Below, piece by piece: positions 17,327-26,025 of a DNA stretch of 64,000 nucleotides; the stretch's first letter is position 1, and each line of letters opens with the position of its first letter. The notes beneath the pieces are model-generated. The model was not told the origin of the DNA. It made no database searches and was given only the letters and a program-made list of their open reading frames with translations. The stretch is from Vibrio nigripulchritudo ATCC 27043 (GTDB lineage Bacteria > Pseudomonadota > Gammaproteobacteria > Enterobacterales > Vibrionaceae), in the NCBI RefSeq assembly GCF_000222685.1, contig NZ_AFWJ01000112.1, positions 154,087 through 218,086 on the forward strand. Direction: 5' to 3'. The translations under genes were made by a program, and so were the position numbers.

Positions 17327-17353
17327 TTGATACGCAAAACATTGTGCTAGAAT
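17327..17353 (+). promoter_or_regulatory. Extended -10 promoter of the MgtE-type gene
   Basis: TTGATA, 15-bp spacer, TAGAAT preceded by TGC (extended -10). Transcription would start near 17360, just before a GCTGC/GCAGC hairpin (17361-17373). Confidence 0.5.
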
Positions 17354-17390
17354 TTTTCGGCTGCATAAAGCAGCTTTCAGGAGTTTATTT

Positions 17391-17435
17391 ATGAACAATG
17401 CCGACCATCCTCCAAGTAGCCAAAGAGAAAAATAA
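17391..17435 (+). CDS. Leader peptide ORF MNNADHPPSSQREK upstream of the Mg2+ transporter
   Basis: A 14-codon ORF with a near-ideal ribosome site (CAGGAG, 7 bp before ATG) in the transporter leader. The peptide has an acidic residue and tandem prolines near its N-end (ADHPP). Known Mg2+-responsive leader peptides such as MgtL also combine acidic and proline codons, which make ribosomes unstable when Mg2+ is low. The 5' arm of a 7-bp stem, AATGCCG (17397-17403) with CGGCATT (17441-17447), lies inside the ORF and the 3' arm just past its stop, so translation would control the fold. The same CCGAC core can pair instead with GTCGG (17465-17469) or ATGGTCG (17537-17543). Function is inference; the ORF and stems are seen directly. 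Confidence 0.5.
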   Translation: MNNADHPPSSQREK

Positions 17436-17596
17436 CCTTCCGGCATTGAAACATCTAATGTCTTGTCGGAGTGGCAGGGTATTAGCTTCTATATTTTCCT
17501 TCTAAATACTCATGAGAACCAGACATCTGAGCTGGCATGGTCGATCACATTTTGCGTTTGGGAAACACAAACGTAAAGCTAATCGGGAGATTCGCT

Positions 17597-18424
17597 ATGA
17601 CCTTTATTCAAGCCCCACACTTTTCAGATGCAGAAATCAGTGCTGCATACGTCGCCTTTCTTCAATACGAACAAGCGCAACAAGTTCATCTGCTTACGGT
17701 AATGCCGATAGAGGAGGCTGTTTGCGTGCTGGCAATGTGCCCAATTAGACACGTTCATATCTTATTGCAAAAGTTGGAAGAAAAAGGAGACGACTTACGA
17801 GCAAGGCACTATGCAATGCAACTTGGGTTAATCCGCTCGGAAGCAGAAACGACCAAAGGGTATTTAAGTACAGGTGTTTTTGAGCATTTCAGGCAGAGAG
17901 TTGGGTGGATATTGGCGTTAGCACTGCTTGGCATCGTTTCTGGGCTAATCATTGCGCAGTATGAGGATACATTGAGCCAATTGGTATTGCTAGCAGTGTA
18001 CATGCCAGTGATTGCCGCGGCTGGCGGAAACACGGGCTCTCAGGCGGCGACATTAGTGATTCGTGCTTTAGCGACGAAAGAGCTTAAGAAAAGGCAGTGG
18101 CTTAGTGTGATGTGGAAAGAGAGCCGAATTGCTGTAATGTTGGCTGTGGTTGTTGTCGCGGTTATTGCTTTGAGAATACTTCTTTTCAACGGTACAGGAA
18201 GTGATTCTGATTATGATCTCCATTTGATTGCGACGGCTATTGCCACCGCGCTCTTTATACAAATCACCCTATCGACAACGTTAGGTGGCGTGCTACCGAT
18301 ACTTGCGCGAGTATGCAAATTAGACCCTGCAGTATTAGTTAGCCCGGTACTTGCCTCAATTGTCGATATTTCTGGTATCTGGATCTATTTTACTGTCGTT
18401 AATCACTTTTTAGGGTTGAGTTAA
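17597..18424 (+). CDS. MgtE-type magnesium transporter lacking CBS domains
   Basis: Divalent cation channel/transporter of the MgtE (SLC41) family. The 275-residue product has a reduced soluble N-part (~1-95) and five membrane helices. It keeps the pore signatures PVIAAAGGNTGSQAATLVIR (137-156) and VSPVLASIVDISG (248-260), whose D257 matches the pore Asp of MgtE. The two CBS domains that gate full-length MgtE (~450 residues) are absent, so Mg2+ control must come from elsewhere; the leader upstream is one possibility. I chose ATG 17597 (GGGAGA 7 bp upstream) over the in-frame ATG at 17537, which has no ribosome site. The last 26 bp overlap the end of dacB, which converges. Confidence 0.85.
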   Translation: MTFIQAPHFSDAEISAAYVAFLQYEQAQQVHLLTVMPIEEAVCVLAMCPIRHVHILLQKLEEKGDDLRARHYAMQLGLIRSEAETTKGYLSTGVFEHFRQRVGWILALALLGIVSGLIIAQYEDTLSQLVLLAVYMPVIAAAGGNTGSQAATLVIRALATKELKKRQWLSVMWKESRIAVMLAVVVVAVIALRILLFNGTGSDSDYDLHLIATAIATALFIQITLSTTLGGVLPILARVCKLDPAVLVSPVLASIVDISGIWIYFTVVNHFLGLS

Positions 18425-19793
18425 CCAAGTCCTTATAGAATTGTTTTTCAAAGTGAAAAATAGGGGCTATGACTTTTGGAGCATCGTCTTTCTTAACAGG
18501 GTGATAGTCGGTAATAAATTGAACAAACAGCGATTGGGGTTTGTTATTTTCATCCAATACAAACCCCGCCATATTGTAGCTTCCGTATAGAGAACCGCTT
18601 TTCGCTGCAAGCCTGCCTTCAATAGGGGGCTTTCTCATGCTTTGGCGGTATTTCAACGTACCAGACTGACCGGATATTGGAAGCAACTCGATCAGCCCTA
18701 ATTTCACATCATACTTCCAGATGTACCTTAGAATATTTTCCATATCTGAGCTGGTGAGTCGGTTGTTGCGCGACAACCCAGAACCATCTTCTAGCTTCGC
18801 ATGTTCAAGATCGATACCTGCTCGGGTAAACAAGATCTGTTTTATCGCTTCTGTGCCATTAGAAAAGCTACCGGGTTGATGGTAAAAACGTGCGCCAAGC
18901 GTTTTCGTGAGGTTGTCAGCGATTAAGTTATCAGACTTTCTCAGCATTATAGTCAGCAGTTCAGGTAAAGGAGCAGACTGGTGAGTCGCAACGATAATGC
19001 CTTTTGATACGACATTATCTGCGTAAATCTTCCCACTAACCTGAATGTCATTCTCTGCAAGAATACGCTTAATAATTGCCGAAACGTAAAGAGTGGTGTC
19101 CTGAACGGCAAATTTCAGGGGAAGTGGTTTACTTCGCTCTTGCATGCAGCCTGATAAGTGGTATTGGTTTCCTTCCGATGTCAGAAGTTCTAAATCACAG
19201 CGTTTGGATTTCTGCGCCATTTTACTGAGGCTCAAAGCATCGGTGGTCACTTTAATAGGCTGGTGGGCTGGAACAAATACAGATGTAGCCTGATTTGGTT
19301 TGGATGAAATAGATGCCTGTACACAGTTGTTGTCTAAAGTAATTGCGCTTGCAGGGGCGCTGTAGCAAACCCCCAGTATATCCCAAGGCCATCCCACCGC
19401 ACGTTCGTACCCTCTGAATGCACTGTTATCCAATATAACGTTTTCTAACCGATTAATGCCTTGTGCTTTTAGGTTAGTGATAAGTGCAGTTAGATGCCCG
19501 GTTTTCAGCTCAGGATCACCGCTAAAGCGAATAACCAGATTCTTCTCCTGTATTTCGAGATGTGTCTCGAAACGGAAATCATCCCCTAATTCCAGCTTGG
19601 CTGCCAATGCTGTCGCAACTTTTAAAGTGCTGGCTGGCGGGAAAAATTGTTCACTGACTAAATCGATGGAGTGATTCCCCATACTGTCAGACACTAGCAA
19701 AGTGTGTCTTGAACCATAAGGTAACGAGTCTAACGGTGCATAAGCAAAAGAGGGAAGAGCCAGAAGAGAAAGCAGAGTGATCAAAGTTCGCAT
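18399..19793 (-). CDS. dacB: D-alanyl-D-alanine carboxypeptidase/endopeptidase PBP4
   Basis: Periplasmic low-molecular-weight penicillin-binding protein (class C, S13 family) that trims or opens peptide cross-links in murein. The signal peptide is residues 1-18 (cut after FAYA). The three active-site motifs are present: STLK with S55 and K58, SDN (in LRKSDNLIADNL), and KSG with K398. At 464 residues it has the size of E. coli PBP4. The stop lies inside the convergent MgtE-type gene (26-bp overlap), and no terminator separates the two. Upstream is ompU, on the same strand. Confidence 0.94.
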   Translation of the reverse strand: MRTLITLLSLLALPSFAYAPLDSLPYGSRHTLLVSDSMGNHSIDLVSEQFFPPASTLKVATALAAKLELGDDFRFETHLEIQEKNLVIRFSGDPELKTGHLTALITNLKAQGINRLENVILDNSAFRGYERAVGWPWDILGVCYSAPASAITLDNNCVQASISSKPNQATSVFVPAHQPIKVTTDALSLSKMAQKSKRCDLELLTSEGNQYHLSGCMQERSKPLPLKFAVQDTTLYVSAIIKRILAENDIQVSGKIYADNVVSKGIIVATHQSAPLPELLTIMLRKSDNLIADNLTKTLGARFYHQPGSFSNGTEAIKQILFTRAGIDLEHAKLEDGSGLSRNNRLTSSDMENILRYIWKYDVKLGLIELLPISGQSGTLKYRQSMRKPPIEGRLAAKSGSLYGSYNMAGFVLDENNKPQSLFVQFITDYHPVKKDDAPKVIAPIFHFEKQFYKDLVNSTLKSD

Positions 19794-19844
19794 AATATGA
19801 GTTCAGAGGTGCATATCGATGTTCAGTGTAGCAAAGAATAGATG

Positions 19845-19871
19845 AAAAAAAACGCCCACCAATGGCGAGCG
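19845..19871 (-). terminator. ompU terminator
   Basis: On the minus strand CGCTCGCC pairs with GGTGGGCG (two G-U pairs, ATT loop), followed by eight T (19852-19845). Confidence 0.85.
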
Positions 19872-19901
19872 CTTTTCTATAAAACTTAGCTGAAAGCTAA
19901 A

Positions 19902-20924
19902 TTAGAAGTCGTAACGTAGACCAAGAACAGCTTCGTTCTGTGCACCTAGCTTACCAACTTTGTCTGAATCTAGCAGATTGAAGTTGTAAGATACGTATGA
20001 ACGGAAGTTATCGTTGAAGAAGTAAGTTGCGTCAACAGCGATGTTGTCTTTTTCTACTTCTGAATCAGAGTTAGCAGCGTTTGATTTGTTGTTCAAACGG
20101 TTGTAAGTCGTAGTGAACTTAGCCTGACCCATAGTGTAAGCCGCTGCTAGTTCGTAACCGTCGCCTTTAGAACCGTTGTTCGCACCGTCTTCTTGGTTGT
20201 CGATGTTGGTGTAAAGACCTGCTACGTAGAATGCGTCAAACTCGTAAGAAGCACCTAGCATGAACTCTTTAACAGACTTAGTTGCAGACTCGTCTTGAGC
20301 TGCGTAAGCCGCAGTTACACGAGCACCAGTTTCACCGATGTTGTAGATACCAGACAGAGCGTAACCGCCGTTGTTGTCTTTCTCGTTTTTGTCAGTAGAA
20401 GTGTTAGCAGTCGCTGAACCAAACGTGTAGTTTGCACGCGCTTCGAAGTCACCGAAAGTACCAGCGTATGCTACAGAGCGATCTGGACGGTCTGCTGCGT
20501 TTACTTTAGGAGCAGCAGTGTTACCGTGGTAAGCCATGATATCTGTGAAGTCAGTTACTGCTTGCAGAGAACCTTTAACAGTACCAAAAGTTACTTCACC
20601 GAAGTTACCGCCGATACCAGCAAAAGCGTAACGGTGTTCAATGGTGTCTTCTTTAAGACCATTGTGACCGCTTTCGTTGTATGCTTTGAACTCACCTTCG
20701 TAGAAGCCTAGACCGTATAGCTCGTCAGTGATCTCAGTTTTGCCTAGGAAGTTTAGACGTACACGAGATTTGTCTTCTACTTTGTTGTCTTTAAGAGATA
20801 GACGCGCTTCAACACGACCACCCATTTCAAGAGAAGCGTTGTCGTTTTTCGCGATTTCAGCAGCAGTAGCGCCAGTAGTGCTAGCAGCTGCAGCCACAGC
20901 TAGAGCAATCAGTTTTTTGTTCAT
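19902..20924 (-). CDS. ompU: Outer-membrane porin OmpU
   Basis: Major general porin of vibrios, a 16-strand beta-barrel trimer in the outer membrane. The 340-residue precursor starts with a signal peptide (MNKKLIALAVAAAASTTGAT, cut before AEIAKND). The mature part shows alternating Tyr/Gly-rich strands, acidic loops, and the terminal Phe (GLRYDF) needed for barrel assembly. In V. cholerae OmpU is activated by ToxR; the very AT-rich 21100-21240 upstream suits that. Start ATG 20924 with AGGACTTAG a few bases upstream. Confidence 0.95.
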   Translation of the reverse strand: MNKKLIALAVAAAASTTGATAAEIAKNDNASLEMGGRVEARLSLKDNKVEDKSRVRLNFLGKTEITDELYGLGFYEGEFKAYNESGHNGLKEDTIEHRYAFAGIGGNFGEVTFGTVKGSLQAVTDFTDIMAYHGNTAAPKVNAADRPDRSVAYAGTFGDFEARANYTFGSATANTSTDKNEKDNNGGYALSGIYNIGETGARVTAAYAAQDESATKSVKEFMLGASYEFDAFYVAGLYTNIDNQEDGANNGSKGDGYELAAAYTMGQAKFTTTYNRLNNKSNAANSDSEVEKDNIAVDATYFFNDNFRSYVSYNFNLLDSDKVGKLGAQNEAVLGLRYDF

Positions 20925-21312
20925 TGCTTTCTAAGTCCTAATTTTAGTCCGTAAATATAAGCAGATAGGTTATTCCCTGCCCACTTAGGGATGCGTTTGA
21001 TATCAGCAGCTAACTGCGTGATCTCATTCGCATTTATAAGGTGAGGAAGTTGTACCCCTAAAGTTCAGCTAGCCGTTAGTAAAATGATATAAAATGAAAT
21101 AGTGAACATTGTTTTTTAGGTTTTTGATATTAATCCGCCTATTAGAAACAATGAGTTAATGATTTTTTTGATTTTTTTCTCAATTATTTTTTTTATATTT
21201 TTTTATATGAATTATGTTTGGGTGAGGTTTGATTTATAAGTTTGGTGATTGAATTCAATGTATTTAATCGGACAATTCTAGGAATTGTGACTCCCAACTT
21301 TTGAAAGACGTG

Positions 21313-21338
21313 ACCTCGTGAAAAAGTTTGATTACACT
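21313..21338 (+). promoter_or_regulatory. Candidate greA promoter
   Basis: GACCTC-like -35 and TACACT -10 (21333-21338) with about 16-17 bp between. It would start a transcript near 21345, 110 nt before greA. Confidence 0.35.
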
Positions 21339-21361
21339 AAATTGAAATGTGAACCAATTTG

Positions 21362-21402
21362 CCCCGCCTCCAACTCACTCGATGAGCAGGAGTGGGGTTT
21401 TG
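21362..21402 (+). terminator. Terminator-like hairpin in the greA leader
   Basis: CCCC and CTCC (21362-21371) pair with GGAG and GGGG (21389-21397) around an 11-17 base loop, followed by TTTTG. It lies 54 bp before greA, with a possible promoter ahead of it. In E. coli the greA leader yields the short RNA GraL by the same arrangement. Confidence 0.6.
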
Positions 21403-21455
21403 TTGTCTGAGGATGCTGGTGAAATGAATCAGCCAGTTATCTGTAGAGGTATAAA

Positions 21456-21929
21456 ATGGAAAAAGTTCCAATGACTGCTCAAGGCGAGCAGAAGTTACGT
21501 GAAGAATTGGAAACGTTGATGAAGCGTCGTCCATTGATTTCTGAAGCGATTGCAGAAGCTCGTGAGCTTGGTGATTTAAAAGAAAACGCAGAATACCATG
21601 CCGCTCGTGAAGAGCAGGGTATTTGCGAAGCGCAGATTCGTGATATTGAATACAAGCTTTCTGTTGCTCAGGTTATCGATGTAACCAAAATGGAAAATAC
21701 GGGCAAAGTAATTTTTGGTACTACAGTCACCTTGATTGATGTGGATACTGACCAAGAGAGCACATATCAAATTGTAGGTGATGACGAGGCTGACATTAAA
21801 GCGGGCAAAATTTCAGTAAGCTCGCCTATTGCTCGTGGTCTAATTGGTAAGATGGAAGGCGATGAAGTCACCATTACCACACCTGGTGGCATCAAAGATT
21901 ACGACATCGAAAAAGTTGAGTATATTTAA
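21456..21929 (+). CDS. greA: Transcript cleavage factor GreA
   Basis: Binds the secondary channel of RNA polymerase and triggers cleavage of backtracked RNA. The 157-residue product has the N-terminal coiled-coil hairpin (~1-75) with the acidic tip residues in [18 protein letters not shown] and the C-terminal FKBP-like domain (~80-157, ending [14 protein letters not shown]). Start ATG 21456 follows GAGGT. A bidirectional terminator follows. Confidence 0.96.
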   Translation: MEKVPMTAQGEQKLREELETLMKRRPLISEAIAEARELGDLKENAEYHAAREEQGICEAQIRDIEYKLSVAQVIDVTKMENTGKVIFGTTVTLIDVDTDQESTYQIVGDDEADIKAGKISVSSPIARGLIGKMEGDEVTITTPGGIKDYDIEKVEYI

Positions 21930-21949
21930 GACTTACTCATCTTAATATC

Positions 21950-21976
21950 AAAAAAGGTCGCTCCAGCGACCTTTTT
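21950..21976. terminator. Bidirectional terminator greA / yhbY
   Basis: AAAAAAGGTCGCT with AGCGACCTTTTTT around CC; T-runs on both strands between two convergent genes. Confidence 0.93.
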
Positions 21977-22019
21977 TGATGGAAGTAAACAAGTACTTCA
22001 AATGAGTAAGATAGCTTTC

Positions 22020-22316
22020 TTACTTACGAGGAATTTCAATCTTACGTTCCTCAGACTGGCGATAAAGAACCAACATCTTACCGATAGTTTGTACTTTTTC
22101 TGCCTTCGTTTCACGTACGATAGCGTCAATAATCAGGTTCTTTGTTTCTCTGTCTTCTGAAGCTACTTTCACTTTGATCAGTTCGTGGTGATCCAGTGCC
22201 AGTTCAATTTCAGCCAGTACTGCTTCGGTCAATCCATTGGCGCCCATAAGTACCACAGGTTTCAATCTGTGAGCCAGGCCTTTCAAATACTGCTTTTGTT
22301 TGGTGCTTAGGTTCAT
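22020..22316 (-). CDS. yhbY: RNA-binding protein YhbY (CRM domain, 50S assembly)
   Basis: Small single-domain CRM protein associated with 50S precursors. It carries the GxxG loop in LMGANGLTEAV (~23-33) and the LIKVKVASEDRET strand. I chose ATG 22316, which gives the usual ~98-residue protein starting MNLSTKQKQYLKGLAH; the frame is open 18 codons more, but those residues are not family-like. It is divergent from rlmE, as in many gammaproteobacteria. Confidence 0.9.
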   Translation of the reverse strand: MNLSTKQKQYLKGLAHRLKPVVLMGANGLTEAVLAEIELALDHHELIKVKVASEDRETKNLIIDAIVRETKAEKVQTIGKMLVLYRQSEERKIEIPRK

Positions 22317-22440
22317 TGTGCGCCCAATTTTGTTTACTATAAGGGTTGAAAACCGCCATTTTAACGCCATCTATCCCAGAAGACTATAATTTCTACCATA
22401 CTTCACTTGGTAGAAGGTCATTCAAGCAATTAGGAATCGA

Positions 22441-23070
22441 ATGAGTAAACAGAAACACTCAGCCAGCTCTGGTCGCTGGTTGAAAGAGCACTTCGATGAT
22501 AAATATGTCAATGAAGCAAAGAAGAAAGGCTACCGTTCACGTGCTATCTTCAAAATTGAAGAGATTCAAGAAAAAGATAAGTTACTGAAACCTGGAATGA
22601 CCGTAGTAGACCTTGGCGCTGCACCAGGTGGTTGGTCTCAATACGCTGCGAAATTCGTAGGAGAAGAAGGGCAAGTCATTGCTTGTGACATTTTACCTAT
22701 GGATTCGATCGCGGGAGTGGCGTTTCTGCAAGGTGATTTTCGAGAAGATGCGGTACTTGAAGCACTTCTAGAACGAATTCAGCCAGATATGGTTGATGTA
22801 GTGATGTCAGATATGGCACCAAACATGGCCGGCAACCAGTCCGTTGACCAGCCAAGAGCGATGTATCTGGTTGAACTGGCATTGGATATGTGTCGACAAG
22901 TTCTAGCTCCTAATGGTAGTTTCGTGGTTAAGGTATTCCAGGGCGAAGGCTTTGATCAATACGTTAAAGATGTACGAGACATGTTTAAGACCGTAAAAAT
23001 AAGAAAGCCAGACTCTTCCAGAGCACGTTCTCGGGAAGTCTATATTGTAGCGACTGGTTACAAAGGCTAG
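22441..23070 (+). CDS. rlmE: 23S rRNA 2'-O-methyltransferase RlmE (FtsJ/RrmJ)
   Basis: Methylates U2552 in the A-loop of 23S rRNA late in 50S assembly. The 209-residue protein has the SAM motif [14 protein letters not shown] (55-68) and the catalytic K-D-K set at K38, D124 ([10 protein letters not shown]) and K164 ([10 protein letters not shown]), numbered as in E. coli. It sits directly upstream of ftsH, with 96 bp between, as in E. coli. Confidence 0.96.
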   Translation: MSKQKHSASSGRWLKEHFDDKYVNEAKKKGYRSRAIFKIEEIQEKDKLLKPGMTVVDLGAAPGGWSQYAAKFVGEEGQVIACDILPMDSIAGVAFLQGDFREDAVLEALLERIQPDMVDVVMSDMAPNMAGNQSVDQPRAMYLVELALDMCRQVLAPNGSFVVKVFQGEGFDQYVKDVRDMFKTVKIRKPDSSRARSREVYIVATGYKG

Positions 23071-23166
23071 CTTACGTTTACAAAGAGCAATTTAACACTA
23101 TAGCTACAGCGTATAAACTGTAGTACCCTACCTTTAATTACAATTAGTTATCGAGAGGCTGACACC

Positions 23167-25119
23167 TTGAGTGACATGGCAAAAAATTTAATTTTGTGGC
23201 TAGTAATCGCCGTAGTCTTGATGTCGGTATTCCAGAGTTTTGGACCGGGAGAAAACAGCGGCAGAACAGTGGATTACACCACATTTGTACAGGAAGTTGG
23301 CCAAGGCCAGATTCGAGAAGCTCAATTTAAAGACAGAGAAATCACGTATTACCGTCGTGACAACACTCGTTATGTAACATACATGCCTGTGTATGACAGC
23401 AAGCTACTTGATGATCTGATCAATAAAAACGTTAAAGTCGTTGGTACACCACCTGAAGAACAAAGCCTGCTTGGCACTATCTTCATTTCCTGGTTCCCAA
23501 TGATCTTACTGATTGGTGTGTGGATTTTCTTCATGCGTCAAATGCAAGGCGGTGGCGGTAAAGGCGCCATGTCTTTCGGTAAGAGTAAAGCTCGTATGAT
23601 GAGCGAAGAGCAAATCAAGACGACGTTTGCTGACGTTGCAGGTTGTGACGAAGCAAAAGAAGACGTTAAAGAGCTGGTAGATTACCTTCGCGATCCAAGT
23701 CGATTCCAAAAGCTGGGTGGTAAAATTCCAACCGGTGTATTGATGGTGGGTCCACCTGGTACTGGTAAAACCTTGCTTGCTAAAGCGATTGCTGGTGAAG
23801 CAAAAGTACCTTTCTTTACTATTTCAGGTTCTGACTTCGTAGAAATGTTCGTGGGTGTTGGTGCATCTCGTGTACGTGACATGTTCGAACAAGCGAAAAA
23901 AGCCGCACCTTGTATCATCTTCATTGATGAAATTGATGCAGTAGGTCGTCAGCGTGGTGCCGGTGTAGGTGGTGGTCACGATGAGCGTGAGCAGACTCTT
24001 AACCAAATGCTGGTTGAAATGGATGGCTTCGAAGGTAACGAAGGTATCATCGTTATCGCAGCGACTAACCGCCCAGACGTATTAGACCCAGCGCTTCTTC
24101 GCCCTGGTCGTTTTGACCGTCAGGTTGTTGTTGGTCTTCCAGATGTTCGTGGTCGTGAGCAAATTCTTAAAGTTCACATGCGTAAAGTTCCGCTTGCTGG
24201 TGACGTTGAGCCATCTTTGATTGCTCGTGGTACACCTGGTTTCTCTGGTGCTGACCTGGCAAACCTTGTTAACGAAGCGGCTCTGTTTGCTGCTCGTGGT
24301 AACAAGCGCAACGTTTCCATGGTTGAATTTGAACTGGCGAAAGACAAAATCATGATGGGTGCAGAGCGCCGTTCTATGGTGATGTCGGAAGATATCAAAG
24401 AATCAACGGCATACCACGAAGCGGGTCACGCTATTGTTGGTCGCTTGGTTCCAGAGCATGATCCTGTTTACAAGGTATCTATCATTCCACGTGGTCGTGC
24501 GCTGGGTGTGACGATGTACCTGCCTGAAAACGACCGTGTGAGTATGTCTCGACAACATCTTGAGTCAATGATCTCCAGTCTTTACGGTGGTCGTCTGGCT
24601 GAAGAACTTATCTATGGTTCAGAGCATGTATCTACGGGGGCATCAAATGATATCGAACGTGCAACCGATATTGCTCGTAAGATGGTGACCCAATGGGGCT
24701 TCTCTGAAAAACTTGGTCCTCTTCTGTATGCAGAAGACGAAGGTGAAGTGTTCCTTGGTCGTAGCGTAACGCAAACCAAGCACGTTTCTGATGACACCGC
24801 TAAGTTAATTGATGACGAAGTTCGTAGCATCATTGACCGCAACTACGATCGTGCAAGAGAAATCCTAGAAGCAAACATGGATATCATGCACACGATGAAA
24901 GATGCGTTAATGAAATACGAGACCATTGATGCGGGTCAAATTGATGACCTGATGGAGCGTAAAGAAGACGTTCGTGAGCCAGCAGGCTGGGGCGATCAGA
25001 CTCGTGCTCAAGAAGAGTCAAACAACGCAAAAAATGCACAACCAAAAACAGAAGAGAAAGATTCAGACGATAAGCCGTCAGTATCTTCTGATGATGGCGC
25101 AGACAAAAACGTTGAATAA
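23167..25119 (+). CDS. ftsH: ATP-dependent zinc metalloprotease FtsH
   Basis: Hexameric membrane-bound AAA+ protease that degrades misassembled membrane proteins and regulators such as sigma-32 and LpxC. Layout: TM1 (~6-23), periplasmic domain (~30-100), TM2 (~105-122), AAA domain with Walker A GPPGTGKT (195-202), Walker B FIDEID (252-257) and SRH ([15 protein letters not shown]), then the zinc protease domain with HEAGH (417-421). The C-tail (~600-650) is acidic and poorly conserved. The frame can start at TTG 23167 after GAGAGG, giving the [11 protein letters not shown]-end known in vibrios; ATG 23176 is the alternative. Confidence 0.96.
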   Translation: MSDMAKNLILWLVIAVVLMSVFQSFGPGENSGRTVDYTTFVQEVGQGQIREAQFKDREITYYRRDNTRYVTYMPVYDSKLLDDLINKNVKVVGTPPEEQSLLGTIFISWFPMILLIGVWIFFMRQMQGGGGKGAMSFGKSKARMMSEEQIKTTFADVAGCDEAKEDVKELVDYLRDPSRFQKLGGKIPTGVLMVGPPGTGKTLLAKAIAGEAKVPFFTISGSDFVEMFVGVGASRVRDMFEQAKKAAPCIIFIDEIDAVGRQRGAGVGGGHDEREQTLNQMLVEMDGFEGNEGIIVIAATNRPDVLDPALLRPGRFDRQVVVGLPDVRGREQILKVHMRKVPLAGDVEPSLIARGTPGFSGADLANLVNEAALFAARGNKRNVSMVEFELAKDKIMMGAERRSMVMSEDIKESTAYHEAGHAIVGRLVPEHDPVYKVSIIPRGRALGVTMYLPENDRVSMSRQHLESMISSLYGGRLAEELIYGSEHVSTGASNDIERATDIARKMVTQWGFSEKLGPLLYAEDEGEVFLGRSVTQTKHVSDDTAKLIDDEVRSIIDRNYDRAREILEANMDIMHTMKDALMKYETIDAGQIDDLMERKEDVREPAGWGDQTRAQEESNNAKNAQPKTEEKDSDDKPSVSSDDGADKNVE

Positions 25120-25133
25120 AATCAGTTAAATTC

Positions 25134-25159
25134 AAACCCCGAGGAAACTCGGGGTTTTT
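25134..25159 (+). terminator. ftsH terminator
   Basis: AAACCCCGAG/CTCGGGGTTTTT with a GAAA tetraloop. folP begins 18 bp later, so folP needs read-through or its own start signal. Confidence 0.9.
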
Positions 25160-25176
25160 CTATTTCTAGCAGCATC

Positions 25177-26007
25177 ATGTTTTTACATTCAAATAAAAAA
25201 ACACTCAGCCTATCTACTCCTCAGGTCATGGGGATCCTCAATGTCACGCCTGATTCATTTTCTGATGGTGGAAAGTTCAATCATATTGACCATGCTTTAG
25301 AGCAAGCGCACTCAATGATTCAGGCTGGTGCCAGCATCATTGATATCGGCGGTGAATCAACACGACCAGGGGCTCCAGAAGTATCACTTCAAGAAGAGCT
25401 CAACCGAGTCATCCCTGTCATAACCGCATTACGCGCCGAGTCAGACGTATGGATTTCAATTGATACCAGTAAAGCTGAAGTGATGAAACAGGCCGTCGAG
25501 GCAGGGGCAGATATCATTAATGATGTTCGAGCTCTACAAGAGCCGGGTGCCATTGAAGTTGCCGCAGGTGCGGGTGTTCCTGTATGTCTGATGCATATGC
25601 AAGGTCAGCCAAGAACAATGCAAAGCAACCCTAAGTATCAGGATGTTTTACTTGAGGTTGGCGAATTTTTGAATGAGCGTGTTACCGCTTGTGAAAAAGC
25701 CGGAATTAAAAAAGAACAACTGATTCTCGATCCTGGCTTTGGTTTTGGCAAAACCTTAGCGCACAATTATCATTTGCTGGCAAATTTGGAAAAATTCCAC
25801 CAGTTTGGCATACCACTACTTGCTGGAATGTCCCGTAAGTCGATGATTTTTAAAATACTGGAGAAGCAACCCGCTGAATGTGTTGTCGGCAGCGTTACCT
25901 GCGCCAGTATTGCGGCTTTAAAAGGAGCACAGATCATACGTGTACATGATGTGCCTGAAACCGTTGAAGCCATGAAAATTATTAATAAAATTTGCGAAAA
26001 TCAATAA
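25177..26007 (+). CDS. folP: Dihydropteroate synthase
   Basis: Joins p-aminobenzoate to dihydropterin pyrophosphate in folate synthesis; target of sulfonamides. The 276-residue TIM barrel has the family signatures MGILNVTPDSFSDGG (18-32), GGESTRPG (~60) and DPGFGFGKT (~188), plus SRKS near 224. The ATG at 25177 has no obvious Shine-Dalgarno and lies right after the ftsH terminator, which suggests modest expression. The order ftsH-folP-glmM is conserved in gammaproteobacteria. Confidence 0.95.
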   Translation: MFLHSNKKTLSLSTPQVMGILNVTPDSFSDGGKFNHIDHALEQAHSMIQAGASIIDIGGESTRPGAPEVSLQEELNRVIPVITALRAESDVWISIDTSKAEVMKQAVEAGADIINDVRALQEPGAIEVAAGAGVPVCLMHMQGQPRTMQSNPKYQDVLLEVGEFLNERVTACEKAGIKKEQLILDPGFGFGKTLAHNYHLLANLEKFHQFGIPLLAGMSRKSMIFKILEKQPAECVVGSVTCASIAALKGAQIIRVHDVPETVEAMKIINKICENQ

Positions 26008-26025
26008 CAATTACTAGGAAACATT

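Larger units (their letters stand above)
17118..17596. promoter_or_regulatory. 479-bp region between DUF454 gene and MgtE-type gene
   Basis: Contains a Fur-like box (17206-17224), an extended -10 promoter (17327-17353), a short upstream ORF (17391-17435) and several mutually exclusive stems up to the transporter start. The stretch 17225-17320 is AT-rich with nothing else that I recognise. The resulting 5' leader of the transporter mRNA would be about 235 nt, unusually long for this genome. Confidence 0.6.
20925..21455. promoter_or_regulatory. Divergent ompU-greA regulatory region (531 bp)
   Basis: Left part: ompU leader of roughly 100 nt with a TATAAA-like -10 on the minus strand near 21033-21038 and a small CCCT/AGGG hairpin around 20975-20990. 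Middle (21095-21240): a long run of A- and T-tracts with TNAAA-like elements, as expected for ToxR binding at ompU; this assignment rests on knowledge of V. cholerae. Right part: greA promoter and a leader terminator (21313-21402). Confidence 0.6.

Noticed and set aside
17391-17596. Known riboswitch classes (M-box, TPP, yybP-ykoY, c-di-GMP) in the transporter leader
   Set aside because: None of their conserved cores could be found by eye; a covariance search would be needed to exclude distant members.
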